The notes beneath the pieces were generated by a model. It was not told the origin of the DNA. It did not search any database and saw only the letters and a program-made list of their open reading frames with translations. 64,000 bases of DNA from Bifidobacterium asteroides (GTDB lineage Bacteria; Actinomycetota; Actinomycetes; Actinomycetales; Bifidobacteriaceae): positions 2,108,001 to 2,172,000 of the forward strand of contig NZ_CP048272.1 of the NCBI RefSeq assembly GCF_019469425.1. The letters run 5' to 3'. The first letter of the stretch is position 1. Each line of letters opens with the position of its first letter. The position numbers and the translations under genes are program-made. Below are positions 26,332 through 35,556 of this stretch, piece after piece.

Positions 26332-28401
26332 ATGCAACATTCAACATTTACCACCGACGGCCAGGCGCTGCAGTGGACAGGCGACGGCGAATACCTTCGC
26401 ATCGAGCCCTGGGGAACCGATTCAATACGCGTCCGATCCTCGCAGATGCACGAACCTGAAGACCCAGACTGGGCGCTTTTACGCGACCACCATGAGCCTG
26501 CAGAGGCAGTGCACATAAGCATCGATGACCAACGGGGACAGGCCACCATAATCAGCGGATCTCTAATGGTCAAGGCGCGAGCTTCGGGCGGCATTGGCAC
26601 AGGCAACGGCTATACCGAGAAGTGCCTGCTCAGCTTTTGGCGCACCGACGGCAAGCTGCTCTTCAGCGAGATGAACGATGGCGGCTCCTTGAATTTAAGA
26701 GCACGCTCTTTCATTCCCATCGTGGGAGGCGACCACCAGGTCAAGGTGACATTCGTCCCTCCGGAAAACGAACGTCTGTACGGCATGGGCGAATATCAAC
26801 AGAACATCATGAACCTGAAAGGCTGCACGCTCGAACTGGCCCACAGGAACTCGCAAATCTCCATACCCTTCGTCGTCTCCAGCAACGGATACGGATTCCT
26901 ATGGAACAATCCGGCAGTCGGTTCCGTCAGTTTTGGGAAAAATAAGACTCAATGGTCGGCGGAGAGCACTCGACAGATTGATTATTGGATTACAACCGGT
27001 GCCGATTATCGCTCAATTATGTCCAATTACGCAGACGTTACCGGTCATGCTCCTCAGATGCCTGAATGGGGTCTGGGCTTTTGGCAGAGCAAGCTCCGCT
27101 ATTGGAACCAGGATCAATTGCTGCAGGTTGCCAGAGAGTTCAAAAAACGCGGCATCCCTCTGGACCTCATTGTCATTGATTTCTTCCATTGGCCCCACAT
27201 GGGTGATTTCAGATTCGAAGACGAATTCTGGCCAGATCCAGTCAGCATGAGCAAGGAATTGCACAGGATGGGAATTCGACTCATGGTGTCAATCTGGCCG
27301 CAAATAGCACTGACTTCTGAAAACTATCCAGAGATGAAAGCCAAGAATCTGCTGGTACGAGCAGACCACGGCGAAGACATCGGCATGATGTTCGAGGGAC
27401 CCAGCCAGTTCTTTGATGCCACCAACCCTCGAGCCCGCCAATATGTATGGGAGAAATGCCGTGAGCACTACGCCGATGTCGGCGTCGACGCTTTCTGGCT
27501 GGATGAAGCCGAACCGGAGTATGGCACTTACGATTTCAGCAATTACCGCTACTGGGCTGGACCTGCTCAGCAGACAGCCAATTTGTATCCGCGGGAATAC
27601 AACAAAGGGTTCTACGAGGGGCAGCTGGCCTACGGGCGCCAAGGACAGATCGTTAACCTCACCAGATGCGCATGGGCCGGATCCCAGCAATATGGGGCTC
27701 TTGTATGGTCGGGCGATGTAGCATCCACCTTCGAGGCGTTCAGAGCACAGATTACCTGCGCTATCCATATGGGCATGGCCGGCATTCCTTGGTTCACCAC
27801 CGATCTTGGAGGCTTCCACGATGGAGATATCGACGACCCCTCGTTCCGTGAACTGTTATTGAGATGGGCGCAATTCTCCTGCTTCTCGCCGGTCATGCGC
27901 AATCACGGTGACCGTAGCCAGCATCACCCCGATGGGACCACCAAGACCGCTGTCGCTACAGCGCAAGGCGAACGACGATTGCCGTCCGGGGCGAGCAACG
28001 AACCATGGAGTTACGGAAAGTCTGTCGAAGACATCTATGTCAAGTTCATCAGGATCCGAGAACGTCTTCGCCCTTATTTGCGTGAGCTATTCGCTCAAGC
28101 GCATGAGGATGGGCAGCCGCTCATCAGGGGACTGTTCTACGAATTCCCCCATGACGACGCTGCCTCCGATATCGCCGACGAGTACATGTTCGGACCTGAT
28201 CTGCTGGTCGCCCCTGTGGTAAAGGAAGGAGCCAGATCTCGACAGGTCTACCTGCCTGGGGACGCGGCTACGCAGTGGCAGGATCTTCGCGACGGGGCGA
28301 TGTACGACGGGGGCCAGAGGATCACCGCAGAAGCCCCGCTGGATACCCTGCCGGTATTCGCAAGGGACAGCGGAAACCACGAGCTGCTGGGCATACTCTG
28401 A
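26332..28401 (+). CDS. GH31 family glycosidase (alpha-glucosidase/xylosidase type)
   Basis: A 689-residue cytosolic enzyme. An N-terminal beta-sandwich (ending near ERLYGMGEYQ) precedes the (beta/alpha)8 barrel that starts at MPEWGLGFWQSK. The nucleophile aspartate is in DAFWLDEAEPEYG (about residue 389), the acid/base aspartate in VWSGDVAST (about 463), and the FSPVMRNHG loop is typical for GH31. There is no signal peptide, so the substrate is imported first. Length matches compact bacterial GH31 enzymes. No transporter adjoins it; the CUT1 system at 41155-44329 could serve it. Exact linkage specificity is not deducible; alpha-xyloside or alpha-glucoside are most likely. Confidence 0.9.
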   Translation: MQHSTFTTDGQALQWTGDGEYLRIEPWGTDSIRVRSSQMHEPEDPDWALLRDHHEPAEAVHISIDDQRGQATIISGSLMVKARASGGIGTGNGYTEKCLLSFWRTDGKLLFSEMNDGGSLNLRARSFIPIVGGDHQVKVTFVPPENERLYGMGEYQQNIMNLKGCTLELAHRNSQISIPFVVSSNGYGFLWNNPAVGSVSFGKNKTQWSAESTRQIDYWITTGADYRSIMSNYADVTGHAPQMPEWGLGFWQSKLRYWNQDQLLQVAREFKKRGIPLDLIVIDFFHWPHMGDFRFEDEFWPDPVSMSKELHRMGIRLMVSIWPQIALTSENYPEMKAKNLLVRADHGEDIGMMFEGPSQFFDATNPRARQYVWEKCREHYADVGVDAFWLDEAEPEYGTYDFSNYRYWAGPAQQTANLYPREYNKGFYEGQLAYGRQGQIVNLTRCAWAGSQQYGALVWSGDVASTFEAFRAQITCAIHMGMAGIPWFTTDLGGFHDGDIDDPSFRELLLRWAQFSCFSPVMRNHGDRSQHHPDGTTKTAVATAQGERRLPSGASNEPWSYGKSVEDIYVKFIRIRERLRPYLRELFAQAHEDGQPLIRGLFYEFPHDDAASDIADEYMFGPDLLVAPVVKEGARSRQVYLPGDAATQWQDLRDGAMYDGGQRITAEAPLDTLPVFARDSGNHELLGIL

Positions 28402-28898
28402 TATATCCGTCGCACGGTCACGGATGTCCATTGTCATTCGCATCGGGTCGGGGCCGCTCGTCCTGACCCGACTTCTTAGTCGATCAAGACATGATTCATC
28501 CCGTTCCCGGTCTCATTGAGCTTTCACGCTCATATGCCACCCTGTGCAACGTTCACTCAGGGAGTTTGCCAAGTTATCGACTAAGTGAAAGGAGGATTAG
28601 GCAGCGGATCACCAGGTTATGATCCGTAAGAAGTCAATATCTCGGAAAGCGATTCTAGCGTAATCCATAAGTGAAGAGACAAACCAATAAACGAGTGCCG
28701 ATGACCATAATTCCTGTGGGCATCAATTCCAACCGGCCTGGTCAGTAACTGGCACCGGAGCCTTTTATAGGCTTGCTCATAACCGTCAAAGAGCGAATAA
28801 TGATGTCCAAAGTGCTCTGCGAAAATGACTAGTAAACACTAGCACGCAAATAGCCGTACCTATGGCCAGATAGGATTCGAGATACAGGAGGGGGAACG
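28402..28898. other. Intergenic region with inverted repeats
   Basis: About 500 nt between the GH31 gene and the ImmA/IrrE gene. It holds a possible weak terminator (TCGGGTC 28443-28449, GACCCGA 28465-28471, 15-nt loop) and a 10-bp inverted pair CTTAGTCGAT (28475-28484) and ATCGACTAAG (28576-28585) 91 nt apart. The inverted pair could be a remnant of a mobile element or paired binding sites. No coding sequence is supported. Confidence 0.45.
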
Positions 28899-30068
28899 AT
28901 GGCTCAAACAGTACGTGTCAATGTTCCTCGCACCATTCTCGATTGGGTCATGTCCATAGGCGCCAAAGACCATCTAGGTGAAGGCCAACGTAAGAATATT
29001 GATGCTTGGAAACAGGGCACCAAACGGCCTACTGTCTCACAGCTACATGACATCAGCGACAAGTTGCACGTGCCATTCGGCTACTTCTTCATGGATGAGC
29101 CCATTGATGATACGCCGCCTATCTATGCCAAACGCACTATTGGCAGTCAGCAGCCACAAGGACGTCCTTCACGAGATCTTGTGGACACCACTGACCAGAT
29201 GACTGCCATTCAGGACTGGGCGAGACAAGACCGTATCGATAATGAAGGCACCCGACTGGGACAGGTGGGTTCTCGAACCATCGATGACGATAGCAAGCTT
29301 ATTGCCGAGGATATTCGTCAAGCTCTGAAGATTGATGAGCGCTGGTATCGCAAATCCGGCCTGCATGAACCAGCTAAGGCTTTCAAGCTGCTGCGCGAGC
29401 GCGCTGAGGGTACTGGGATTCTCATCATGCAGAACGGAGTGGTTGGCAACAACACCAGCAGACCACTCGACCCCAAAGAATTTCGTGCTTTTGCGCTCAT
29501 CGACCCATACGCCCCATTGATATTCATCAACAGGACCGACGAACCCGAAACCGCTCGCCTCTTCTCCCTGGTGCATGAGCTGGCACATGTTTGGCTGGGA
29601 GCAGATGAGTTATACAATGACACCGCCCTACCCACCGGAGTCACCAGGCTTGAACAGGTCTGCAATGAGGTAGGGGCAGCCATATTGCTGCCAGACGAAG
29701 ACTTCCTGGAAACGTGGCAGAGCATTCCGGACGACACCACATTGGACGAACGGATGAAAAAGCTGAAGGCATGCTTCCCTGTTTCCCACACCACTTTGGC
29801 CCTTCATGCCCTGAAGCATAAGCTGATCAGCCAGGAAACCTTCCAGAAATGCAACCAGGCCGCCCAAACCTGGTCAGAAGGAACTAAAAATCAGCAGCAC
29901 TCCGGAGGAGACTATTATAAAAACAAACTAAGCAGATTCGATTCTCGCTTTCTGGAAAGGATGGCGAGCAGCGTAGCCGAGGGCAGAACCACATATCTGG
30001 ATGCTTATCGTCTCACTGGCACCAATGGTGATACTTTCACCAAACTCATGAAGAGAGCCATCTCATGA
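28899..30068 (+). CDS. ImmA/IrrE-family metallopeptidase with N-terminal HTH-like region
   Basis: A 389-residue protein. The first 75 residues look like the XRE-type region that often precedes this peptidase (RKNIDAWKQGTKRPTVSQLH, a helix-turn-helix recognition pattern). The zinc protease motif is LVHELAHVWLG (about residue 230), followed by CNEVGAAILLP, the second conserved block with the third ligand glutamate. GGAGGGGGAACG precedes the ATG. The gene overlaps the DUF4411 gene by 4 nt. ImmA/IrrE-type antitoxin plus DUF4411 is a known predicted toxin-antitoxin pairing, so this is the likely antitoxin or regulator. Confidence 0.88.
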   Translation: MAQTVRVNVPRTILDWVMSIGAKDHLGEGQRKNIDAWKQGTKRPTVSQLHDISDKLHVPFGYFFMDEPIDDTPPIYAKRTIGSQQPQGRPSRDLVDTTDQMTAIQDWARQDRIDNEGTRLGQVGSRTIDDDSKLIAEDIRQALKIDERWYRKSGLHEPAKAFKLLRERAEGTGILIMQNGVVGNNTSRPLDPKEFRAFALIDPYAPLIFINRTDEPETARLFSLVHELAHVWLGADELYNDTALPTGVTRLEQVCNEVGAAILLPDEDFLETWQSIPDDTTLDERMKKLKACFPVSHTTLALHALKHKLISQETFQKCNQAAQTWSEGTKNQQHSGGDYYKNKLSRFDSRFLERMASSVAEGRTTYLDAYRLTGTNGDTFTKLMKRAIS

Positions 30069-30598
30069 CGCAGCCACTCCTTATGAATCCGCTTTTTCTT
30101 ATCGATGCAAACTGCCTGATTGAGCCCTACAACCGGTACTACAACCCTCAGTTCACTCTATCTGCACCGTTCTGGCAGCATCTACATAATTTGGTTAACT
30201 CGGGCCGAGTGGCAATCATCGACAAAGTTCGCGACGAGGTATACGGTCACAACTGCCCAGAAGTCGATACCTGGTTGGATGCCATAAACAGCTTACTAGT
30301 CATCTGCGAGGAAGAGGATGGCATTATACAAGCATATAGCGCAGTGCTCAATCAGGTCGCCAGACCTGAAAATGGATACAAATCCACAGCATTTCGTGAA
30401 TGGGCTAACAAACAAATTGCCGACCCCTGGTTGATCGCTACGGCGAAGTTTTACGGTGCCACTATCGTCACTTTCGAGCAAACCCAAGCTGAATCAGATC
30501 GCCCGTGGAAGCGTCCCAAGATTCCGACCGTCGCCTCCCAGCTTTCGATCAGCACCGAAAACCTATTCACCTTCATGCAGAACGATGGAGGCTTCTGA
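30065..30598 (+). CDS. DUF4411 protein, PIN-like predicted toxin
   Basis: A 177-residue protein, normal length for DUF4411. FLIDANCLIEPYNRYY contains the first acidic residue of a PIN-type nuclease site. VRDEVY, ADPWLIATAKF and ATIVTFEQ supply the remaining conserved positions in the usual order. Its ATG overlaps the stop codon of the upstream metallopeptidase gene; a second Met at residue 7 is an alternative start. By family knowledge it is a probable RNA-cleaving toxin. Cleavage target unknown. Confidence 0.85.
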   Translation: MTQPLLMNPLFLIDANCLIEPYNRYYNPQFTLSAPFWQHLHNLVNSGRVAIIDKVRDEVYGHNCPEVDTWLDAINSLLVICEEEDGIIQAYSAVLNQVARPENGYKSTAFREWANKQIADPWLIATAKFYGATIVTFEQTQAESDRPWKRPKIPTVASQLSISTENLFTFMQNDGGF

Positions 30599-30716
30599 AG
30601 ATTCAGACTGCAAAGCCTGTTTCATTTTCTCTCTCGCTTTCATCTTCAGACGCACCACCGCCTAGAGTAGGTGTAAGGAAGCATCGCAGCATCAAGGTAC
30701 CAAAGGAGCAGCCACT

Positions 30717-31112
30717 ATGCGGCCAATGTCGGACTACGTCAAGGATTTGCAGCACTCGGGCATGATCGCCCACGATCTGGATGAGACCATCGACTTCTAC
30801 ACCAACAAACTCGGGTTCGAGCTGGTCGGCATCTACCCCAACGGGGAGAACCGCTGCGCCTTCCTGCGCCTGGGCCATTTGACCATCGAGACCTGGGAGG
30901 GCGAACCTGCGCCCATGCGCACCGGAGCCATCAACCACTGGGCTCTGGACACGCCGGACATCGACGCCGCTTACGAGCACGCCCTGGAGATGGGGCTGAA
31001 CATCAGGGAGGACTCCATCCAGTCCATCCCCACCTTCTGGCAGCACGGAATCCGCTACTTCAACGTCATCGGCCCCAACCAGGAAACCATCGAGTTCTGC
31101 CAGATACTCTGA
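30717..31112 (+). CDS. VOC (glyoxalase-like) family protein
   Basis: A 131-residue single-domain VOC protein. It shows the beta-alpha-beta-beta-beta pattern twice: HSGMIAHDLDETIDFYTNKLGFEL, with the metal-binding His near residue 13, and INHWALDTPDIDAAYEHALEMG, with a second His. The C-terminal glutamate lies in NQETIEFCQIL. These fit a lactoylglutathione-lyase or epimerase-like fold. AAGGAG is eight bases before the ATG. It is co-oriented with the downstream 3-hydroxyacyl-CoA dehydrogenase, separated by 310 nt. Specific reaction not deducible. Confidence 0.82.
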   Translation: MRPMSDYVKDLQHSGMIAHDLDETIDFYTNKLGFELVGIYPNGENRCAFLRLGHLTIETWEGEPAPMRTGAINHWALDTPDIDAAYEHALEMGLNIREDSIQSIPTFWQHGIRYFNVIGPNQETIEFCQIL

Positions 31113-31114
31113 AT

Positions 31115-31131
31115 GCCCGCTGCAAGCGGGC
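31115..31131 (+). terminator. Short hairpin just after the VOC gene
   Basis: GCCCGCT (31115-31121) and AGCGGGC (31125-31131) form a 7-bp GC-rich stem with a 3-nt loop two bases after the stop codon. There is no T tract. The remaining 290 nt up to 31422 carry no gene I can support. Confidence 0.4.
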
Positions 31132-31422
31132 GCAACCGCAGCCACGAAGGTCTGGGCCCTGCCCCGTACGAACAATCCCATGCCAGCAATGAGGCCCATT
31201 TGCTGATCTCCCTGCAACGGAGCCAGCTGCTCATGCCGACTATCGGGAAAGTCGCTGTAGCCGGCGGCCTGCGCACCGTTTATGGCATCTTCGAAGAAGG
31301 GGAGGGTGCTTCAAGTCCTGATCGGCCTCTCGCCGCATCGGTGGGCCTGGCCCCGTCCAAGACCTGGCTCTACTATGAAAGAGCGTATCCAACGATGGGT
31401 ACCACAAATGAAAGGGGTTCCC

Positions 31423-32316
31423 ATGACGAACATCAACATGGTCACAGTAGCCGGCGGTGGGGTGCTAGGCAGCCAGATCGCCTATCAATCGGCCTTCAAG
31501 GGCAAGAAGGTAACGGTCTACGACATCAACGACGAGGCTGTGGCGGCCGCCGAGGAGCGCGTCCGAAACCTGCGCGACCTCTATAAGAGGGACATCAATG
31601 CCACTGACGAGCAGTTCGATGCGGGCCTGAACAATCTGAGCTACAGCTCTGACCTGGCTGAAGCAGTCAAGGACGCCGACCTGGTCATCGAGGCCATCCC
31701 CGAGAAACCCTCCATCAAACATGATTTCTACCGGAGCCTGGCCAAGGCGGCCCCCGAGAAGACCATCTTCGCCAGCAACTCCTCCACCTACGTGCCCAGC
31801 ACCTTCGCGGAGGACACCGGCCGACCAGACAAATTCCTGAACATGCACTTCGCCAACCAGATCTGGCGCATGAACACCGCTGAAATCATGGGCACCAAGC
31901 AGACCGACCCCAAGGTCTTCGACCTGATCGTGGACTACGCCAAGGAAATCGGCATGGTCCCCATCGTTCTGAAGAAAGAACAGCCCGGATACGTCCTGAA
32001 CACCCTTCTCATCCCCCTGCTCAACGCCGCCGCATATCTCTGGGGCCACGACATCGCAGACCCGGAGACCGTGGACAAGACCTGGATGATCGGAACGGGC
32101 GCCCCCATGGGGCCCTTTGCCATCTTTGACGTCGTTGGGCTGCGGACCGCTCTCAATATCACCAAAGAGCAGCAGGGCGACAACCCCGATTACAAGCCCT
32201 TCATGGAGAAGATCCAGAAGATGATGGACGAGGGCAGGAACGGCAAGGATTCCGGGCAGGGCTTCTACACCTATCCTGATCCCGCCTTTGACAGGCCTGA
32301 CTTCCTGAAGGCCTGA
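31423..32316 (+). CDS. 3-hydroxyacyl-CoA dehydrogenase family enzyme
   Basis: A 297-residue NAD-dependent dehydrogenase. The ATG at 31423 is chosen because AAGGGG precedes it and the protein starts right at the Rossmann fold. The dinucleotide motif reads TVAGGGVLGSQIA (GxGxxG variant GGGVLG). The catalytic His is in FLNMHFANQIW, and NSSTYVPS is the family's conserved NxSx region. The C-terminal domain has GPFAIFDVVGL and ends at a DSGQGFYTY motif, where GxGFY is typical of HBDH/HCDH enzymes. Bifidobacteria do not run classical beta-oxidation, so a hydroxy-acid substrate of other kind is possible. A second family member lies at 58776. Confidence 0.88.
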   Translation: MTNINMVTVAGGGVLGSQIAYQSAFKGKKVTVYDINDEAVAAAEERVRNLRDLYKRDINATDEQFDAGLNNLSYSSDLAEAVKDADLVIEAIPEKPSIKHDFYRSLAKAAPEKTIFASNSSTYVPSTFAEDTGRPDKFLNMHFANQIWRMNTAEIMGTKQTDPKVFDLIVDYAKEIGMVPIVLKKEQPGYVLNTLLIPLLNAAAYLWGHDIADPETVDKTWMIGTGAPMGPFAIFDVVGLRTALNITKEQQGDNPDYKPFMEKIQKMMDEGRNGKDSGQGFYTYPDPAFDRPDFLKA

Positions 32317-32583
32317 CAGTAGGCTCTTTCTAAGGACAAAGGATCCGGCCGTCTTAGGGACCACGCCATAATCGACGGGTCTGCAGGATGGTCGGGTCCT
32401 CTTCGCTTTTAAGCCATGACGATGATTTCCGCTATGCACAATGCGTAATCTGGAGCTCCGATTCAGCCAACAGACCGTACCCGTCGACCTACTGCACGGT
32501 TCCACGACTAAAATGAGACTCTGTCAGAATGCATCTCGAGCCTCTCAAAAATTTCGTGGAACACTTCGTGAGATTCCAGTTAA

Positions 32584-33294
32584 TCAGCGCACTCTGTTAA
32601 GAGTGTCCCGAATATGTTGAAGAGTGGGCAGATCTACACGGTCCTTGGCTGTAGCTTCTTGAATTTCATTAATGGCCTGGGAATAGAAGAGGCCAGTCGT
32701 AGCATCTGGCACCAGCGGCAGGGATTCGACCTTACGCTGGATTTGGTTGCTGATATCGCTCGCCTCCTTGTCATTCGGATCCAAACATGAATCGAGGAAG
32801 AGCACCTGAGATTTCAGTTGCGCCCGATTGGCGACCTTCTCTTCTCTGATGGCCTGCTGGCGAACCGTATGCACGTTGGCTGTAATGTTGCCGACCCATA
32901 GGGAGATGACCACTATGGTGAGCAAAACTTCGACCAGGAGGGGGATGAAAAAACCATTGGGCAATATGTGCCGCAAGGCAAGACTCCCAGACCACCAGGG
33001 GGCGTTCCAAGCTGAGAAGTAGAAAATTGCGATGATGCCTTGAATCAGATAACCGACAGCGGGAAACACCACATTCTCAGCTATCAGCCGGTAATAAAGG
33101 CTCTCGCTTCTCGAAGCGGCACCGTCATCGCTACGCGACTGAGCCACCCAGCACAGGATGGTGAACACCACCAAGAAGAACATCACAATCCACTGAGCGG
33201 GAGGTGCAAAGCCATAGGTGCCAATTTCGGCCATGAAAGCCGCACAACCTATGAGCGTCAGGACCGTTGTAAAAATCGAAACCAGATACTTCAT
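32584..33294 (-). CDS. Four-helix membrane protein of the SPFH operon
   Basis: A 236-residue protein of unknown family. Four hydrophobic segments are visible (about residues 3-22, 33-50, 75-95 and 118-140). A cytoplasmic, helix-forming C-terminal region of about 95 residues follows (RQQAIREEKVANRAQLKS, later IQRKVESLP). It is the last gene of a five-gene operon, 9 nt after the SPFH gene. No catalytic motif is seen. A membrane platform for the SPFH protein is a reasonable inference. Confidence 0.75.
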   Translation of the reverse strand: MKYLVSIFTTVLTLIGCAAFMAEIGTYGFAPPAQWIVMFFLVVFTILCWVAQSRSDDGAASRSESLYYRLIAENVVFPAVGYLIQGIIAIFYFSAWNAPWWSGSLALRHILPNGFFIPLLVEVLLTIVVISLWVGNITANVHTVRQQAIREEKVANRAQLKSQVLFLDSCLDPNDKEASDISNQIQRKVESLPLVPDATTGLFYSQAINEIQEATAKDRVDLPTLQHIRDTLNRVR

Positions 33295-33303
33295 TCAAGC
33301 CAC

Positions 33304-34449
33304 CTACATTTCCTTGAGTATGTCGGCTTTTTTAGCCTCATACTCCTCTTGGGAAATAAGCTCCTTCGACAGCATTTCTTTCAGTCTGCTCAACCGCTCT
33401 ACAGGGTCGACGGCAACCGGTTGAGGAGCTGCTTGCGCCTGTCCCATCGTCTGATTGACCATTTTGGGAATGACCTGGCCCATGCCGGCACCCATGGTCA
33501 ATCCCATACCCGCCCCTAGAAGGGCTCCACCGTCAGAGCCAGGATTGGAAGCGGCACCATTCATGGCATTCAAAACCTGAGCCTGCTGATAGTTGGTGCC
33601 ATAAGTCTCATAAGCAGACTGCTGGCCCTGCGCATATGCCGCTTCGCCTTGCCCCTGGGCCATACGCCCATAGAACTGCTCGCGGTTCTTGGATACCAGA
33701 TCCTGTGCTTCCTGTCTGGCTTCATTGTCGATGATGTCAATTGCGGAAATGCTGAAGTTCAGTACTTTCATGCCATATTCAGCAGCAATGGGCGCGATTT
33801 CATTCTCGATGGTCTTGGCATAGGTTACAGCATTGGCAGGCACTGAGATAAGAGGCCCCGCCCACTTGGTCAGCTCAGTGGTCAAGATGGAAATGATGTG
33901 GCCAAGGAACTGATTGCGGAAGTAGTCGGTAATCGACTCCTGATTGCTAAGATCATAGTTGTTGCCAATCAATTGAGTGAGGAAGATGCCGCAATCGTCC
34001 ACTTTGATGCGATACGCGCCTCTTGCCCTCACCTCGGTTTCGACGCCAATCCCCTGGAATTGGTCAGAGAGCGCCTTGTCGTAGACCTTGATAGGCGTCT
34101 GTGTGCCCCACTTGATTTCCCTGCTAGTCGCCGTACGAACGAAATAGACCAGCGAATGGAACGAAGAGACTCCACCGGAGAGGCTGTTCCGCAGGCGGGA
34201 TATAAAGGGATAATTGGCACTGTTCAGGGTATAACTACCCGGATCGAAAATCTGCTCGATCGTACCCTGATAGACAAAGATGGCTTTTTCTCCGGGACCT
34301 ACCACCAAGGTGGTTCCGTTGTTGAAGTCTTCCTCGGGGTTTTTGAATATGAGTGTGTCATTATCTGAACGGTTCTTGATGACATCGACAAAGTGCTTCT
34401 CACCATCCGCAAAAGCGGCTTCATTGGAGTTGCGCTTGAATACAGCCAT
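33304..34449 (-). CDS. SPFH-domain protein with C-terminal SHOCT motif (YdjI-like)
   Basis: A 381-residue protein. Residues 1-60 are polar, then an SPFH/band-7 fold runs to about 260 (VVGPGEKAIFVYQGTIEQIF at its start, RGAYRIKVDDCGIFL inside). A glycine/methionine/glutamine-rich stretch (GALLGAGMGLTMGAGMG) follows, then a short SHOCT module (VERLSRLKEMLSKELISQEE) at the end. This is the layout of the so-called virion-core-like proteins such as Bacillus subtilis YdjI, which gathers PspA at stressed membranes. No transmembrane helix is evident. It is the core of a five-gene operon with zinc-ribbon and membrane partners. Confidence 0.88.
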   Translation of the reverse strand: MAVFKRNSNEAAFADGEKHFVDVIKNRSDNDTLIFKNPEEDFNNGTTLVVGPGEKAIFVYQGTIEQIFDPGSYTLNSANYPFISRLRNSLSGGVSSFHSLVYFVRTATSREIKWGTQTPIKVYDKALSDQFQGIGVETEVRARGAYRIKVDDCGIFLTQLIGNNYDLSNQESITDYFRNQFLGHIISILTTELTKWAGPLISVPANAVTYAKTIENEIAPIAAEYGMKVLNFSISAIDIIDNEARQEAQDLVSKNREQFYGRMAQGQGEAAYAQGQQSAYETYGTNYQQAQVLNAMNGAASNPGSDGGALLGAGMGLTMGAGMGQVIPKMVNQTMGQAQAAPQPVAVDPVERLSRLKEMLSKELISQEEYEAKKADILKEM

Positions 34450-34510
34450 CTGTACACCCCTCTTTCCTATGCACTGTTCAATCCGTATCCATTACCTGGT
34501 CAAGCAACAA

Positions 34511-34972
34511 TCAGTCGTCATATTCATCCCACAGACTCACAAGACCATGGGCAGAATTCAGGAAGGACTCTGAGCCTTCATAAGTGTTGGACTTCAGTTC
34601 CAGCTTTTTCCCTGTCCTCATACTGATGACGCAACCAAAGTCATCCACTCGAATATCGACTATGTTCTTGAACCGATACACATCAAAGAAGGTGCGGCCT
34701 GGAGGTGTCGCGTCCCCAGCCTCGTCGGGCTGGAGTTCAAACATGGCGGAGTATATTTTTTTATTCCCAAACATCCAGACGGTGATCATCATATGACCGT
34801 TCATTTGCTGGATGTAGGAAACCGGTTCCACCCTGCTCACTTCGTCCTCGTCGAAAATGCCGCAGATCTCCATAGCCGTGGCCTTACGCCTATCTATGGC
34901 AACGCTGTAATCTTCGAAACTCACTCCTATTCCCACCTTTCCCGAATCACAAACTTCAGCATCGATCTTCAC
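34511..34972 (-). CDS. Hypothetical beta-rich protein of the SPFH operon
   Basis: A 153-residue soluble protein I do not recognise. It looks rich in beta strands (TFFDVYRFKNIVDIRVDD, CVISMRTGKKLELKS) and could be a PH-like fold. It begins with GTG sharing one base with the TAG stop of the preceding gene (TAGTG), so translation is coupled to the zinc-ribbon/TPR protein. No membrane segment or catalytic motif is seen. Confidence 0.75.
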   Translation of the reverse strand: MKIDAEVCDSGKVGIGVSFEDYSVAIDRRKATAMEICGIFDEDEVSRVEPVSYIQQMNGHMMITVWMFGNKKIYSAMFELQPDEAGDATPPGRTFFDVYRFKNIVDIRVDDFGCVISMRTGKKLELKSNTYEGSESFLNSAHGLVSLWDEYDD

Positions 34973-35550
34973 TACATCAACAATTCGTTCATCTCTTGGC
35001 TGTCAGAATCGGTCAGTCCTCCTTGCTTGGCTGCTTCCATTACCTTCTTGGATGATTGCGAATACCTGATGTAGCGCTGCTCAAAAAGTCGTTTGATCAA
35101 TAATGATTTCGCACACAGATACTGGGGATGTGGATTCATCTCAATCGCAGAATCCAGAGTCGCCATTATTGACTCCGCCTCTTTGAGCTTTATCTTGAAC
35201 GGTTTTTGAGACTTGAACCTGCTTAATGCAATATGAAAAAGAACATCGGAATCGTTAGAACCATTTTCCACAGCCTTTTCCAAGTTCTTAGCGGCTTCTT
35301 GGTATTGGCCCCTGTCAAAAAGGACATACCCCAATGAAGCCAGCACTTTCGGATCATTGGGCGAATCCTTCAGCACCTCCTGGTACTTATCAAGGAATCG
35401 TGCCGAGTCCTTATAAGTGGCTCGACGAACCTGTTTAAAGTTCAACGAAGTTACAACAACAGGTCTTCCACAATAAGGACATTGCTTGCTCGAAGCCGAA
35501 AGTGGTGCCCCGCAGCCGGGGCACACGATATCCGAATCAACCGAAGGCAT
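34972..35550 (-). CDS. Zinc-ribbon plus TPR-like protein of the SPFH operon
   Basis: A 192-residue protein. The N-terminus has two CxxC knuckles (CPGCG at about residue 10 and CPYCG at about 24), a zinc ribbon. From about residue 50 TPR-type helices appear: DPKVLASLGYVLFDRGQYQE is a textbook repeat, followed by SDVLFHIALSRF. It lies 6 nt after the first gene of the operon. The ribbon-plus-repeats design suggests a scaffold. It may take the place that zinc-ribbon membrane proteins hold beside YdjI in Bacillus. Confidence 0.82.
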   Translation of the reverse strand: MPSVDSDIVCPGCGAPLSASSKQCPYCGRPVVVTSLNFKQVRRATYKDSARFLDKYQEVLKDSPNDPKVLASLGYVLFDRGQYQEAAKNLEKAVENGSNDSDVLFHIALSRFKSQKPFKIKLKEAESIMATLDSAIEMNPHPQYLCAKSLLIKRLFEQRYIRYSQSSKKVMEAAKQGGLTDSDSQEMNELLM

Positions 35551-35556
35551 GATGCA

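Noticed and set aside
31113-31586. 157-codon plus-strand frame after the VOC gene
   Set aside because: It overlaps the dehydrogenase gene out of frame and has no recognisable domain.
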